Origin: Roseateles_B sp041912595
GTDB taxonomy: Bacteria; Pseudomonadota; Gammaproteobacteria; Burkholderiales; Burkholderiaceae_C
Reading direction: 5' to 3'
DNA: 64,000 nt
Assembly: GCA_041912595.1 (NCBI GenBank)
Contig: JAYRMR010000012.1
Location: forward strand, 37,236-101,235
Under the pieces are notes generated by a model. It was not told where the DNA came from and ran no database searches. It saw nothing but the letters and a program-made list of their open reading frames with translations. This document shows positions 32,052 to 41,475 of this stretch, piece by piece. The position numbers and the translations under genes are program-made. Within the stretch, counting starts at the first letter, position 1, and every line of letters begins with the position of its first letter.

Positions 32052-33908
32052 TCACACGACGCTGTCCCACGGGGCGGACAGGCGCACCGCGCTGTGGATG
32101 ATGCCCACCATCGAGTAGGTCTGCGGGAAGTTGCCCCAGAGTTCGCCGGTGGCGGGCGCGAGGTCCTCGCTGAGCAGCCCCAGCGGATTGCGCCGGGCCA
32201 GCATGGCCTCGAAGTACTCCCGCGCCTCGGCGCGGCGGCCGGTGCGGGCGAGGGCGTCGATGTGCCAGAAGGTGCAGACATTGAACGAGGTCTCGGGCAG
32301 GCCGAAGTCATCGCGGCCCTCGTAACGGCGCATGAAGTAGCCGTCGCACAGCGTGCTCTCCAGCGCCTTGACCGTGCTGATGAAGCGCGCGTCCTGCGGG
32401 TTCAGGAAGCCCACCTCGCCCATCAGCAGCACGCTGGCGTCGAGGTCCTGGCCCTCGAAGCTCTCGACGAAGGCCTGGCGCTCGCTGTTCCATGAGCGCT
32501 CCAGGATCTTGATGCGGATGGTGCGGGCGCGCTCGCGCCACAGCGTGGCCCGCTCGGGCAGGGAGAGCCGCGTGGCCACATGCGCGAGGCGGTCGCAGGC
32601 GGCCCAGCACATCAGCGCCGACGATGTGTGGATGCGGGCCCGCGTGCGCAGCTCCCAGATGCCGGCATCGGGCTGCTCATGCAGGCGCCAGGCCTGCTCG
32701 CCCATGCTCTCGAGCGCCTGGAAGTCGCTGGCATCGGCCTGGCGGAACAGGCGCTGGTCATGGAAGGCCTGCGCGGCGCCGAGCACCACGCTGCCGTAGA
32801 CGTCGTGCTGGAAGTGCTCATAGGCCTGGTTGCCGACGCGCACCGGCCCCATGCCCCGGTAGCCGAACACGCCGTCCACCATCGACTCCGGCAACGAGGA
32901 CTCCCGCCCGATGCCATACAGCGGCTGCACATGCCCGTCCGGGGCGCTGCGGATGACGTTGTAGAGCCAGTTGAGGTAGCTCTCCATCGTGCCGACCTCC
33001 GAGAGGCTGTTGAGCGCGCGGATGACGAAGAAGGCGTCGCGGATCCAGCAGTAGCGGTAGTCCCAGTTGCGGCCGCTGTTCGGCGCCTCGGGAATGCTGG
33101 TGGTCATGGCCGCGACGATGGCGCCGGTCTCCTCGAACTGGCAGAGCTTGAGCGTGATCGCCGCACGGATCACGGCGTCCTGCCATTCCAGCGGCAGGGC
33201 GAGGCGGTGCGTCCAGTGGCGCCAGTAGAGCGCCGTCTGTTCCTCGAAGCGACGGGCGGTCTCCTCGATGCCGTCGTCCAGCGTCTCGTCCGGGCCCAGG
33301 AGCAGGCTGACGGCCTTGTGCAGCACGAACCAGCTGCCATCGGTCACGTAGGTCAGGGGCGCGTTGGTGGTGAGCCGCAGCGTGAGCTCCGGCAGCAGGT
33401 AGCGCAGATGGTGGCTGCCGCTGGTGGTCGCGGGTTGCGCACGGCCCCAGTCGCCACGGGGGCGCACGCGAATGCGCACGCGCGGGTGGCCCGTCAGCGG
33501 GCGGATGCGCCGCACGAGCTGGGCCGGGCGATAGGGGCGGTCGCGCGTGATGAAGCGCGGCGCGAAGTCCACCAGCTCGATCGACTGGCCCTGGGTATCG
33601 AAGAGCCGCGTCCGCACGATGGCCGTGCCCGGGTCGTAGGCCTGCTCCGAACGGGCGAAGTCCTCGATCTCGACGCTGAACACGCCATCACCCGCGCGGC
33701 CTTCGGGGGCATGGACGAGGGCGTCGAAAACGGGCGTACTGTCGAAGCGTGGCATGCAGCACCACACCACGCTGCCGGCGGCGTCGATGAGCGCGCTGAC
33801 TTGGCAGTTGCCGATCAGCGCCAAGTTCAGCGAAGCACCCAGAGACGGGCCTGACGGCGAGGATGCCGGCCCGGGGGGCGTTGCCGAAGCGGGTGAGGAC
33901 GGTGGCAT
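32052..33908 (-). CDS. Glycoside hydrolase family 15 protein (glucoamylase/trehalase-like)
   Basis: A 618-residue cytoplasmic GH15 protein. The N-terminal beta-sandwich (to about residue 230) begins NLALIGNCQVSALIDAAGSV. The (alpha/alpha)6 barrel contains SGRNWDYRYCWIRDAFFVIR with the catalytic-region acids, and ends with TGELWGNFPQTYSMVGIIHS. ATG at 33908 has a strong AGGAGG 7 bases before it. The first 20 or so residues are Pro/Ser-rich. The gene is divergent from otsA (122 bases between starts), so trehalose hydrolysis to glucose is a plausible role, though glucoamylase activity on other glucans is equally common in GH15. Confidence 0.88.
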   Translation of the reverse strand: MPPSSPASATPPGPASSPSGPSLGASLNLALIGNCQVSALIDAAGSVVWCCMPRFDSTPVFDALVHAPEGRAGDGVFSVEIEDFARSEQAYDPGTAIVRTRLFDTQGQSIELVDFAPRFITRDRPYRPAQLVRRIRPLTGHPRVRIRVRPRGDWGRAQPATTSGSHHLRYLLPELTLRLTTNAPLTYVTDGSWFVLHKAVSLLLGPDETLDDGIEETARRFEEQTALYWRHWTHRLALPLEWQDAVIRAAITLKLCQFEETGAIVAAMTTSIPEAPNSGRNWDYRYCWIRDAFFVIRALNSLSEVGTMESYLNWLYNVIRSAPDGHVQPLYGIGRESSLPESMVDGVFGYRGMGPVRVGNQAYEHFQHDVYGSVVLGAAQAFHDQRLFRQADASDFQALESMGEQAWRLHEQPDAGIWELRTRARIHTSSALMCWAACDRLAHVATRLSLPERATLWRERARTIRIKILERSWNSERQAFVESFEGQDLDASVLLMGEVGFLNPQDARFISTVKALESTLCDGYFMRRYEGRDDFGLPETSFNVCTFWHIDALARTGRRAEAREYFEAMLARRNPLGLLSEDLAPATGELWGNFPQTYSMVGIIHSAVRLSAPWDSVV

Positions 33909-34030
33909 GCAGAGACCTCCTGTTGCGCATCGAAACCCATGAAACGACGGTGACGTGGCCAGATGCAGACAACGCCGCCAGCCCCAAGGGCGTGCCAGCC
34001 CGCCGGGCCAGCTCACGCCGTGACCGAGGA

Positions 34031-36460
34031 ATGAAGACACTCCGCCTCCAGCTCCGCTTCCTGCTGCCGCTCACGGTGGCTCTGGTGGGCGCTGCCTACA
34101 TCGCACTGCCACTGCTGGATCAGGTTACCTTGCGATGGTTCTCGCGGGACCTCAATAGCCGCGGCGCGTTGATGGTCAATGCGATGTCGGAGGCCGTGTC
34201 GGAGGCCATGGCCGAAGCCGTGGACGGCGCGCCGTCCGCGGGGCCGCCCGATGCCGCGGCCGCGGGGCCGGGCGCGGGCAAGCCGGGTGCCCGGCCGCCA
34301 CATCACACGGAGCGCCTCGCCACGCTGCTGGACCGCGCGGTCCGGGACGAGCGGCTCTTCGCCATCGCCGCCTGCGACGCGCAGGACCACCTGCTGCACG
34401 CCACGCGCGCGTTCCCCGAGGGACTGGGCTGCGCGCGCAGCCAGGCGCTTGCCAGCCGTCAGGATCCGCGGCTTCGCCTGGCGGGCGGGGCCGTGCATGT
34501 GGGCGTGTATCCTGTCCTGCGCCCGACGGTGGACGCCTCCTTCGCCCTGCCGCTGCCGGCCAGCGAGGCCCTGGCGCCGCCGTGGCCGGCCAGCGCCGCG
34601 GTCCTTGCGGAGGAGGGCCCGCCAGCGCCGGCGCTGGCCGGGCGCCTCGTGCTGCTGCATGACATGAGCTTCATCGAGAAGCGCAGCCAGGACACGCGCC
34701 GCTACCTCGTCGGCTTCATCGCCAGCCTCGGCTTCGTGGTGGCGCTCATCACGATGATCGTGGCCCAGGTGAGCTGGCGCGGCTGGGTCAAGGGGGCGCG
34801 CGCCATCCTGCGTGGCGATGGGCTGATCACACCGCCGGTCAATGCACCGCAGCCGCCGCCGGAGCTGGCGCCCATCGTCGACGAGCTGCGCACCAATCTG
34901 CGAGATCTCGAGGACGAGTACCGCCGCATGCAGGGGCCGGCGCTCGAGTGGACGGGGGAGCGCCTGCGCCAGCTGCTGCAGACGCAGCTGCGAGGGGACC
35001 AGGTCATCGTCGTGTCCAACCGCGAGCCCTACGTGCACGAGCGCGGCCCGGACGGCGTCGTGGTGCGTCGCCCGGCCAGCGGGCTTGTGACGGCCGTGGA
35101 GCCCGTGATGCGGGCCTGCTCGGGCACGTGGATTGCCCATGGCAGCGGCAGCGCCGACCGCGAGGTGGTGGACGCCTATGACCGCGTCGGCCTGCCGCCC
35201 GGCCTGCAGGACTACCAGCTGCGTCGCATCTGGCTCACCCCCGAGGAAGAGCAGGGCTACTACTACGGCTTCGCCAACGAGGGGCTCTGGCCGCTGTGCC
35301 ATGTGGCGCATGTGCGGCCGGTTTTCCGCGAGCCCGACTGGGAGACCTACCGGCTCGTGAACCAGCGCTTCGCCGATGCCGTGGTGGCCGAGGCCCGCAG
35401 CGAGGACCCCGTCGTGCTGGTGCAGGACTACCACTTCGCGCTGCTGCCCGCGATGATCCGCGCCCGCCTGCCGCAGGCCACCATCCTGACCTTCTGGCAC
35501 ATCCCGTGGCCCAATCCGGAGTCCTTCGGCATCTGTCCCTGGAACCGCGAGATCCTCCAGGGGCTGCTGGGCAGCACCATCCTCGGCTTCCACACCCGCT
35601 TCCATTGCCGCAACTTCATGGAGACGGTCGATCGCTACCTGGAGGCGCGCATCGAGGCCGAGGTGTCGACGATCAGCTTCCAGGACAAGGAGACGCTGGT
35701 GGCGAGCTACCCCATCTCCATCGAGTGGCCGGACGCCGAAACGCTGGCGCAGTGGCCGCCCGTGCCCGAGTGCCGGCGTCGCGTGGCGGCCCGGCTCGGC
35801 CTGCCCGCGGAGGCCTGCCTGGCCGTGGGCATCGACCGCTTCGACTACACCAAGGGCATCCTGGAGCGCCTCAATGCCGTCGAACGCCTGCTGGAGAAGG
35901 CGCCGGAGTGGGTGGGGCGCTTCGTCTTCGTGCAGGTGGCGGCGCCGACGCGCTCCTCGCTGGACGAATACCGCAGCTTCCAGGAGCGCGTGGAGCGCGC
36001 GGCCGAGCGCATCAACACCCGCTTCGCGCGGGCGGCCTACCAGCCCGTACATCTGCTGGCCTGGCACCACGAGCCCGATGCGGTGAACGAACTGTTCCGC
36101 GCCACCGACATCCTCGTGGTCACCAGCCTCCACGACGGCATGAACCTCGTGTGCAAGGAGTTCGTCGCGGCACGGGACGACCAGCAGGGCGTGCTCGTGC
36201 TGAGCCGCTTCGCGGGCGCGGCGCGTGAGATGACGGAGGCGCTGATCGTCAACCCCTACCATGTCGAGGAGACGGCCGATGCCCTGCTGCGCGCCGCCAC
36301 CATGCCCGCGGCGGAGCAGCGCGAGCGCATGGTGAGCCTGCGCAGCACGGTACGGGAGTTCAATGTGTTCCGCTGGGCGGCGCGCATGCTGGCGGATGCC
36401 GCGAGATGGCGTCTGAGGGCGCGCGTGGAGGCCCGCGTGCGGCGCCTGGGCGCCGGCTGA
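34031..36460 (+). CDS. otsA: Membrane-anchored trehalose-6-phosphate synthase (sensor/HAMP-like N terminus + GT20)
   Basis: An 809-residue protein, against about 470 for E. coli OtsA. Residues 9-29 are a transmembrane segment and about 30-225 a periplasmic domain with a Pro/Gly/Ala-rich part. A second transmembrane segment spans 226-250 (VGFIASLGFVVALITMIVA). A HAMP-like helical linker follows to about 310. The GT20 domain (from about 322) is complete: VIVVSNREPYVH, VQDYHFALLP, FWHIPWPNPESFG, the R...K donor motif IDRFDYTKGI, and SLHDGMNLVCKEFVA. It joins UDP-glucose and glucose-6-phosphate to trehalose-6-phosphate on the cytoplasmic face. ATG at 34031 is the only good start that keeps the first helix at the N terminus. 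otsB follows after 31 bases. Confidence 0.9.
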   Translation: MKTLRLQLRFLLPLTVALVGAAYIALPLLDQVTLRWFSRDLNSRGALMVNAMSEAVSEAMAEAVDGAPSAGPPDAAAAGPGAGKPGARPPHHTERLATLLDRAVRDERLFAIAACDAQDHLLHATRAFPEGLGCARSQALASRQDPRLRLAGGAVHVGVYPVLRPTVDASFALPLPASEALAPPWPASAAVLAEEGPPAPALAGRLVLLHDMSFIEKRSQDTRRYLVGFIASLGFVVALITMIVAQVSWRGWVKGARAILRGDGLITPPVNAPQPPPELAPIVDELRTNLRDLEDEYRRMQGPALEWTGERLRQLLQTQLRGDQVIVVSNREPYVHERGPDGVVVRRPASGLVTAVEPVMRACSGTWIAHGSGSADREVVDAYDRVGLPPGLQDYQLRRIWLTPEEEQGYYYGFANEGLWPLCHVAHVRPVFREPDWETYRLVNQRFADAVVAEARSEDPVVLVQDYHFALLPAMIRARLPQATILTFWHIPWPNPESFGICPWNREILQGLLGSTILGFHTRFHCRNFMETVDRYLEARIEAEVSTISFQDKETLVASYPISIEWPDAETLAQWPPVPECRRRVAARLGLPAEACLAVGIDRFDYTKGILERLNAVERLLEKAPEWVGRFVFVQVAAPTRSSLDEYRSFQERVERAAERINTRFARAAYQPVHLLAWHHEPDAVNELFRATDILVVTSLHDGMNLVCKEFVAARDDQQGVLVLSRFAGAAREMTEALIVNPYHVEETADALLRAATMPAAEQRERMVSLRSTVREFNVFRWAARMLADAARWRLRARVEARVRRLGAG

Positions 36461-36491
36461 GCGGGGGACAGGGCAGGAAGGGAGGACACCG

Positions 36492-37301
36492 TTGGGGTCG
36501 ATGAATCCGATGCATCCGGCGCGGCCGCACATCCTGGGCCCGGAGGGGCAGGCCGCTCTTGCGCAGACCCTCGCGTCATCGCCCCTGCTGGCCTTCGACT
36601 TCGACGGCACGCTGGCCCCCATCGTCGCGCTGCCCTCGATGGCGCGCATGCCGGCGGCAGTGAGCGAGCGCCTGGGCCGCATCGCCGCGCGCCTGCCGGT
36701 GGCCATCGTCACCGGGCGCGAGGTTGCCGATGTACGCCAGCGGCTGGACTTCGAACCCCGCTACATCGTCGGCAGCCACGGGGCCGAGGGCCCGGTCGCG
36801 GAGCCCGCGCCCATCTGGGTGAGCGCCATGGCCGTCGCAAGAGACTGGCTGCAGCCATACCGCGGCGCGCTGGAGGCGATCGGCGTGCAGCTCGAGGACA
36901 AGCGCAGCTCCATCGCCCTGCATTACCGCAACGCCCCGGACCGGGCCCTCGCCCGGCGCGCGCTGGAACGGCTGCTGCGGACGGCCAGTCCGGCGTTGCA
37001 CGTCTTCGGCGGCAAGATGGTCTTCAACATCGTGCCCGCCCACGCGCCAGACAAGGCGGACGCGGTGCTGGCCCTGGTGCGGCAGGAGGGCGCCGGCACG
37101 GCCCTGTTCGTGGGGGACGACCTCAACGACGAGCCCGTGTTCCAGCGGGCGCCGGCACACTGGCTGACGATCAAGGTCGGGCCCGCCACCGAGCGCACCG
37201 TGGCTCGTTCGGCGGCGCGCTTCTTTATGGCGGGGCCGCCGGAAGTCGCCGAACTGCTGGAGGCGGTGCTGGACCACCTCGGACCGGCGCCCTCACTCTA
37301 G
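36492..37301 (+). CDS. otsB: Trehalose-6-phosphate phosphatase OtsB
   Basis: A 269-residue HAD-family phosphatase. Motif I is LLAFDFDGTLAPIV, motif II falls in VAIVTGREVADV, the KMVFNIVPA segment supplies the lysine region, and motif IV is FVGDDLNDEPVF. It removes phosphate from trehalose-6-phosphate made by the preceding gene. The start is ambiguous: a GGGAGGA Shine-Dalgarno sequence is 6 bases before TTG 36492 but 15 before ATG 36501. TTG is listed because of that spacing, and the difference is only three residues. The 31-base gap to otsA means one transcript. Confidence 0.92.
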   Translation: MGSMNPMHPARPHILGPEGQAALAQTLASSPLLAFDFDGTLAPIVALPSMARMPAAVSERLGRIAARLPVAIVTGREVADVRQRLDFEPRYIVGSHGAEGPVAEPAPIWVSAMAVARDWLQPYRGALEAIGVQLEDKRSSIALHYRNAPDRALARRALERLLRTASPALHVFGGKMVFNIVPAHAPDKADAVLALVRQEGAGTALFVGDDLNDEPVFQRAPAHWLTIKVGPATERTVARSAARFFMAGPPEVAELLEAVLDHLGPAPSL

Positions 37302-37405
37302 GGCGTCGGCCTCGGTCCCGCCCAAGGCCTCGTAGGCCAGGCGGATGTAGTTCATGCGCAGCAGCGCCTCGCCGGGGCCGGAGGACGCCCGGGACGGTTG
37401 GCTGC

Positions 37406-38992
37406 TCAGGCCGGCAGCGGCTCGGTGTCGGTCTGCAGCCGGAAGGCCGCGACGGCCTCCAGCAGCCGCTGAGCCTGGTTTCGCAGACTGTCGGCCGCCG
37501 CAGCACTCTGTTCGACGAGGGCGGCGTTCTGCTGCGTCACCTGGTCCAGCTGGCTCACGGCCGCATTGATCTGCCCGACGCCGGTGGACTGCTGGCTGGT
37601 CGAGGCGTCGATGTCCTGGATCATGTCCGTCAGGCGCCTGACCTCGGTGACGATGTCCGCCATCGAGGTCCCGGCCTGCCGCACCAGCTGCGTGCCCTGG
37701 CCGACCTTGTCCGTGCTGTTCTCGATCAGATGCTTGATCTCCTTGGCCGCCTGCGCGCTGCGCTGAGCCAGGGTGCGCACCTCGCCAGCCACGACGGCGA
37801 AGCCGCGGCCCTCCTCACCGGCGCGCGCCGCCTCAACGGCGGCATTGAGCGCGAGGATGTTCGTCTGGAAGGCGATGCCGTCGATGACGCTGATGATGTC
37901 CGTGATGCGCTGGCTCGCCTGCCCGATCTCATCCATGGTGTGCATCACCTGCCGCATCACGTGCCCGCCGCTGTCCGCGGCCGTGGTTGCCAGGTGACCC
38001 ACCTGGCTGGCGGCACGCGTGGTCTCCGAGTTCATTGCGATGGAGCCGGAGATCTGCTCCATGCTCGCCGCGGTCTGCTGCAGATTGCTCGCCTGCTCCT
38101 CGGTACGCTGGCTCAGGTCCAGATTGCCCACGGCGATCTGGCTGGCTGCGGTGGCGATGCTCTCGCTGCTGCTGCGGACATGATGGATCAGCCCGTGCAG
38201 GGACTTCTGCATGGCGCTCATGGCCGCCACGATGCTGCCGGGCCGGGCACGGGAGGCGTCGATGTGCGCCGCCAGATTGCCGCGCGCGATCTCATTGGCC
38301 AGGGCGGCGACGGCCTCGGGCTAGCCGCCGAGCTGCCCGGTGATCCGGCGGGTCAGGAAGAGGCCGACACCCACGCCGAAGAAGCCGCTGAGCAGCGTGA
38401 GTGTGATCAGAACGGTGCGGGTCTGCTCGTAGACCGCGGTTCCGGCGTCAGCGGCCTTCTTGCCCATGTCCTGCTTCAGTTCGGAAAGGCCCGTGAGCTT
38501 GTCGTCCACCGTCTGGTTCAGACCGCGGACCTGCTGGCCCAGTTCCTGGGTGGCGGCCGTTCGTGCGGCGAGCGCATCCTGGGCGGCGGTCTTGAAGAAT
38601 TGCCGCGCCACGGGCAGCCAGCGATCGATGGCCTCGCGCGTGTCGGCGAATTGCAGCTTGCCCCGGTCCGTGACGAAGAGCGGCTCTGCGAGGGCGAGCT
38701 GCTTGTTCATCGTCTCGATGGCCGTTTCAAAGCCCCGCACGGCTGCCTCGCGCTCCTGGGGACTGGCCGCCGCGGAGAACCGTGCCCGCTCGCGACCCGC
38801 GTAGATCAGGTTGATGTTGGCCTCCTTGACGTAGGAGACGCCGAGCAGCTCCCGGTCGTAGAGCCGGTCATTGAAGTCGTTGATCGTGCTGATGCCCCGG
38901 ATGCCGAGCAGGGCCACCACCGCGCCGAAGCCCACGACCGCCGCGAAGCCCAGGATCAGGCGGGTGGACAAACTCATCGCCGACGTCTTCAT
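37406..38992 (-). pseudogene. Methyl-accepting chemotaxis protein interrupted by one in-frame amber codon
   Basis: The frame from ATG 38992 to the stop at 37406 is a normal 528-codon Tsr/Tar-type receptor, broken only by TAG at 38321-38323. The first part has transmembrane segment 1 (about 10-30), a four-helix-bundle periplasmic domain and transmembrane segment 2, and ends LTRRITGQLGG. Directly after TAG, in the same frame, the HAMP and signalling domain continue (PEAVAALANEIARGNL, then the hairpin tip IDGIAFQTNILALNAAVEAA). Related receptors have Glu or Gln at this place, so GAG or CAG to TAG by one base change is likely. There is no C-terminal NWETF-type pentapeptide. GGGAG precedes the ATG. 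Without readthrough only the membrane sensor would be made. GTG 38230 could restart a 274-residue soluble signalling fragment. Confidence 0.85.
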
Positions 38993-39401
38993 GTCGATGC
39001 TCCCTTTTGAAGTCCCCGAGCGCTCCGGGGGATCGAAAGGATGTCGGAAGGCCCTGGCCTTGTGCAAGTGGCCTGCACGGCGGGAGGGATTTGCCGGCTG
39101 CGGCGCTGGGGACGGCGGACCGCCGCGACGGCGGGGGGCTCGTGAGGATCGGAGGCTGGCCGCTCGCTCGGCTTCTGTCGCTTGAGAGCGGGATCCCTCC
39201 GCTCGATTTCCGAGCTACGCGGTGATGAAGGGGGCGCCGGGTGCTGCGCACGCCGCTCTGTGCGGCATCCGTGTCGAGACGAATGAGCTCGCGGGCGCGT
39301 GAGAACCGGGCGGGTCTTGAGGGCGACGGCCAGTGCCAGCTGGCAAGGCCGCCGCTCTTTGCTTGGAGGCGCAAAGGACCACGGACCCGCCCGAAAACCG
39401 T
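38993..39401. other. Non-coding interval between the receptor and tRNA-Ala
   Basis: About 410 bases with no convincing gene. It holds the receptor leader (GGGAG 7 bases before its ATG) and a small GC hairpin centred on GAGCGCTC (39014-39030). A short CTTTGC/GCAAAG stem at 39357-39376 lies just past the tRNA 3' end and could help termination of its transcript, though no T-run follows. I saw no sigma-28-type motility promoter by eye. Confidence 0.5.
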
Positions 39402-39477
<76 letters not shown>

Positions 39478-39587
39478 ACGGTCGAGAAAAGTATAGCGAG
39501 TGGCCCGGCTGTCAGCGAGTCGGTATTTGAACTGAGCGACACTGCAGGCCCCGCTGTTGCCCCGGGCCCTCGCGCCCGTCATCCGCC

Positions 39588-40457
39588 ATGTCCGATCCCT
39601 CCGCCGATTGGTTCGAGTCGCAATACAACAACCGGCTGCGGGTGCCCGAGTCCGCGCAGATCCTGCAGCGCTGGGCCGAGGCCTCGGCCCTGGTGCGCGC
39701 GCAGGCGCGATGCGAGCTGGACGTGCCCTATGGCGAGAGCCCGCGGCAGCGGATGGACGTGTTCAGCGAGAGCGTTGGCAAGGCGCCGGTGCTGGTCTTC
39801 ATCCACGGCGGCTACTGGCGGGCGCTGAGCAAGGAGGACCTCTCCTTCATCGCGCCCAGCTTCACCAGCGAAGGCGCGGTGGTCATGCTGCCCGGCTATG
39901 ACCTCTGCCCGTCGGTCAGCATGGAGCGCATCCCGCTGCAACTGGCGCAGGCGCTGGCCTGGGTGTGGCGGCACGCGGCGGACTATGGCGGCGACCCGAA
40001 CCACATCATCGTCGCCGGGCATTCCGCGGGCGGCCATCTGGCGGCACTGCTGAGCTGCTTCGACTGGAAGAGCCTCGCGCCGGAGCTGCCGCGGCAGCTG
40101 GTGAAGGGCGTGCTGTCCGTCTCGGGCGTGCATGACCTGACCCCGCTGGTGCATGTGCCCTTTCTGCAGGCGGACCTGCGGCTCGACGACGACAGCGCGC
40201 GCCGCCTCAGCCCCGTGCATCTCGCGGCCCCGGACTCGCCGCTGTACGCGGTGGTCGGCGGCGCGGAGAGCGAGGAGTTCCGGCGCCAGGCCCGTCTGAT
40301 CCAGGAGGCCTGGGGCCCGCAGGCGGTGCCGCTGGTGCAGGAGGTGGCGGGCTACAACCACTTCGATCTGCTCTACGACCTCGTGGCCCCGGACGGCATT
40401 TCCCACGCCCTGGTCCGCAAGCTGCTGGACCTGCGCTGGTACAGCCCGCTGCTGTAG
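39588..40457 (+). CDS. Alpha/beta hydrolase, arylformamidase-like
   Basis: A 289-residue alpha/beta hydrolase. The oxyanion-hole motif HGGYWRALSKEDLSF precedes the nucleophile elbow IIVAGHSAGGHLAAL. A C-terminal catalytic histidine lies in GYNHFDLLYDLV. The N-terminal YNNRLRVPESAQILQRW stretch and overall length match the kynurenine-formamidase-like group, also seen as general esterases in Burkholderiales. No other kynurenine gene is nearby, so formylkynurenine is only one candidate substrate. It starts 110 bases past the tRNA on the opposite strand. Confidence 0.82.
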   Translation: MSDPSADWFESQYNNRLRVPESAQILQRWAEASALVRAQARCELDVPYGESPRQRMDVFSESVGKAPVLVFIHGGYWRALSKEDLSFIAPSFTSEGAVVMLPGYDLCPSVSMERIPLQLAQALAWVWRHAADYGGDPNHIIVAGHSAGGHLAALLSCFDWKSLAPELPRQLVKGVLSVSGVHDLTPLVHVPFLQADLRLDDDSARRLSPVHLAAPDSPLYAVVGGAESEEFRRQARLIQEAWGPQAVPLVQEVAGYNHFDLLYDLVAPDGISHALVRKLLDLRWYSPLL

Positions 40458-40490
40458 GGGTCAGGTGTTGCCCGACGGCCGGCGGCGCGC

Positions 40491-41105
40491 TCAGACGGCC
40501 ATGTAGCGGCCGGGGCGGTGGTTGATCGCCAGCGCAGCGTTCATGGCCGCCATGCCCACCAGGGAGTAGCCGATGCGCTCGGGGCTCACCACCAGCAGCG
40601 AGACGATCAGGATGCTGGCATCCAGCAGCGCCTGCATGTAGCCGGCGCGCCAGCCGCGGCTGTCCTGCAGGTAGAGCACGAGGATGTTCAGCCCGCCCAG
40701 GCTCGCGCGGTGCCGGAAGAGGATGAGCATGCCCGCGCCGATCATCAGCCCGCCCGCGATGGCCGCGAACCAGGTGTTGATCTGCGAGAACTGCACCAGC
40801 CGCGGCAGTGCCTCGGAGAGCGTCGACATCAGCGTCACCGCCGCCACCGTCTTGAGCGTGAAGGCCAGGCCCATGCGCCGGTAGGCGAGCCAGTAGAAGG
40901 GCAGGTTGATGCCGAAGAAGAGCAGGCCGAAGGGCCAGCCGCTGGCGTAGTGCAGCAGGAAGGCGATGCCCACGGTGCCGCCGGTCAGCATGCCGACCTG
41001 CTTGAAGAGCGCCACGCCCAGCGCGACGAACAGCGTGCCGGTCAGGACGGCCTGCGCGTCCTCGAACAGCGTGTGGCGGAAGCTCTTGGTGCTGATGATG
41101 CCCAT
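40491..41105 (-). CDS. YitT family membrane protein
   Basis: A 204-residue protein with five to six transmembrane helices. The pattern VALFKQVGMLTGGTVGIAFLLHY and the later MLILFRHRASLGGLNILVLYL with small and Gly-rich turns is typical of YitT/DUF161-type permease-like proteins. There is no large C-terminal soluble domain, which some members have. The transported compound is unknown. It begins 7 bases beyond the end of the DUF2788 gene, so the two are likely co-transcribed. Confidence 0.8.
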   Translation of the reverse strand: MGIISTKSFRHTLFEDAQAVLTGTLFVALGVALFKQVGMLTGGTVGIAFLLHYASGWPFGLLFFGINLPFYWLAYRRMGLAFTLKTVAAVTLMSTLSEALPRLVQFSQINTWFAAIAGGLMIGAGMLILFRHRASLGGLNILVLYLQDSRGWRAGYMQALLDASILIVSLLVVSPERIGYSLVGMAAMNAALAINHRPGRYMAV

Positions 41106-41112
41106 CGTGCCC

Positions 41113-41331
41113 TCACTCGCCGACGCCGGACAGGAAGAACTTGATCAGTCCCTTGGCGGCAAAGCCCACCAGGCCGAAGCCCAGGCCCAGCAGCAGGATG
41201 AAGGTCCCGAACTTGCCGGCCTTCGACTCCCGCGCCAGTTGCAGGATGATGAAGACCATGTACAGCATGAAGGCCGTGACGCCCACGCTGAGCCCGAACT
41301 GGGCGATCTGTTCCTCGGTGTAGCCGAACAT
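41113..41331 (-). CDS. DUF2788 small membrane protein
   Basis: A 72-residue protein beginning MFGYTEEQIAQFGLSVGVTA with two transmembrane helices joined by a basic ESKAGKFG loop, matching DUF2788 of betaproteobacteria. The function is not known. It lies 7 bases upstream of the YitT gene. Confidence 0.82.
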   Translation of the reverse strand: MFGYTEEQIAQFGLSVGVTAFMLYMVFIILQLARESKAGKFGTFILLLGLGFGLVGFAAKGLIKFFLSGVGE

Positions 41332-41475
41332 GTCAGGCGCCCCTTCTCTTCAAGGGCACTGGGCTTGCAGTGAGCGGGCCGGGCCGAGCGGCGCCCGAGG
41401 ATCCGGCTCTGCCGGTCCAAGGGGCGCGCCCCCTCGAGGGGGCGGGCGAAGCCAGTAGGGGGTGGTTCATCTCTT

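Noticed and set aside
37293..37405. Short minus-strand frame between otsB and the chemoreceptor that translates to a sensible-looking 27-residue tail (LLRMNYIRLAYEALGG)
   Set aside because: It is out of frame with the receptor, has no start of its own and is too short. It could be a remnant, but nothing else supports it.
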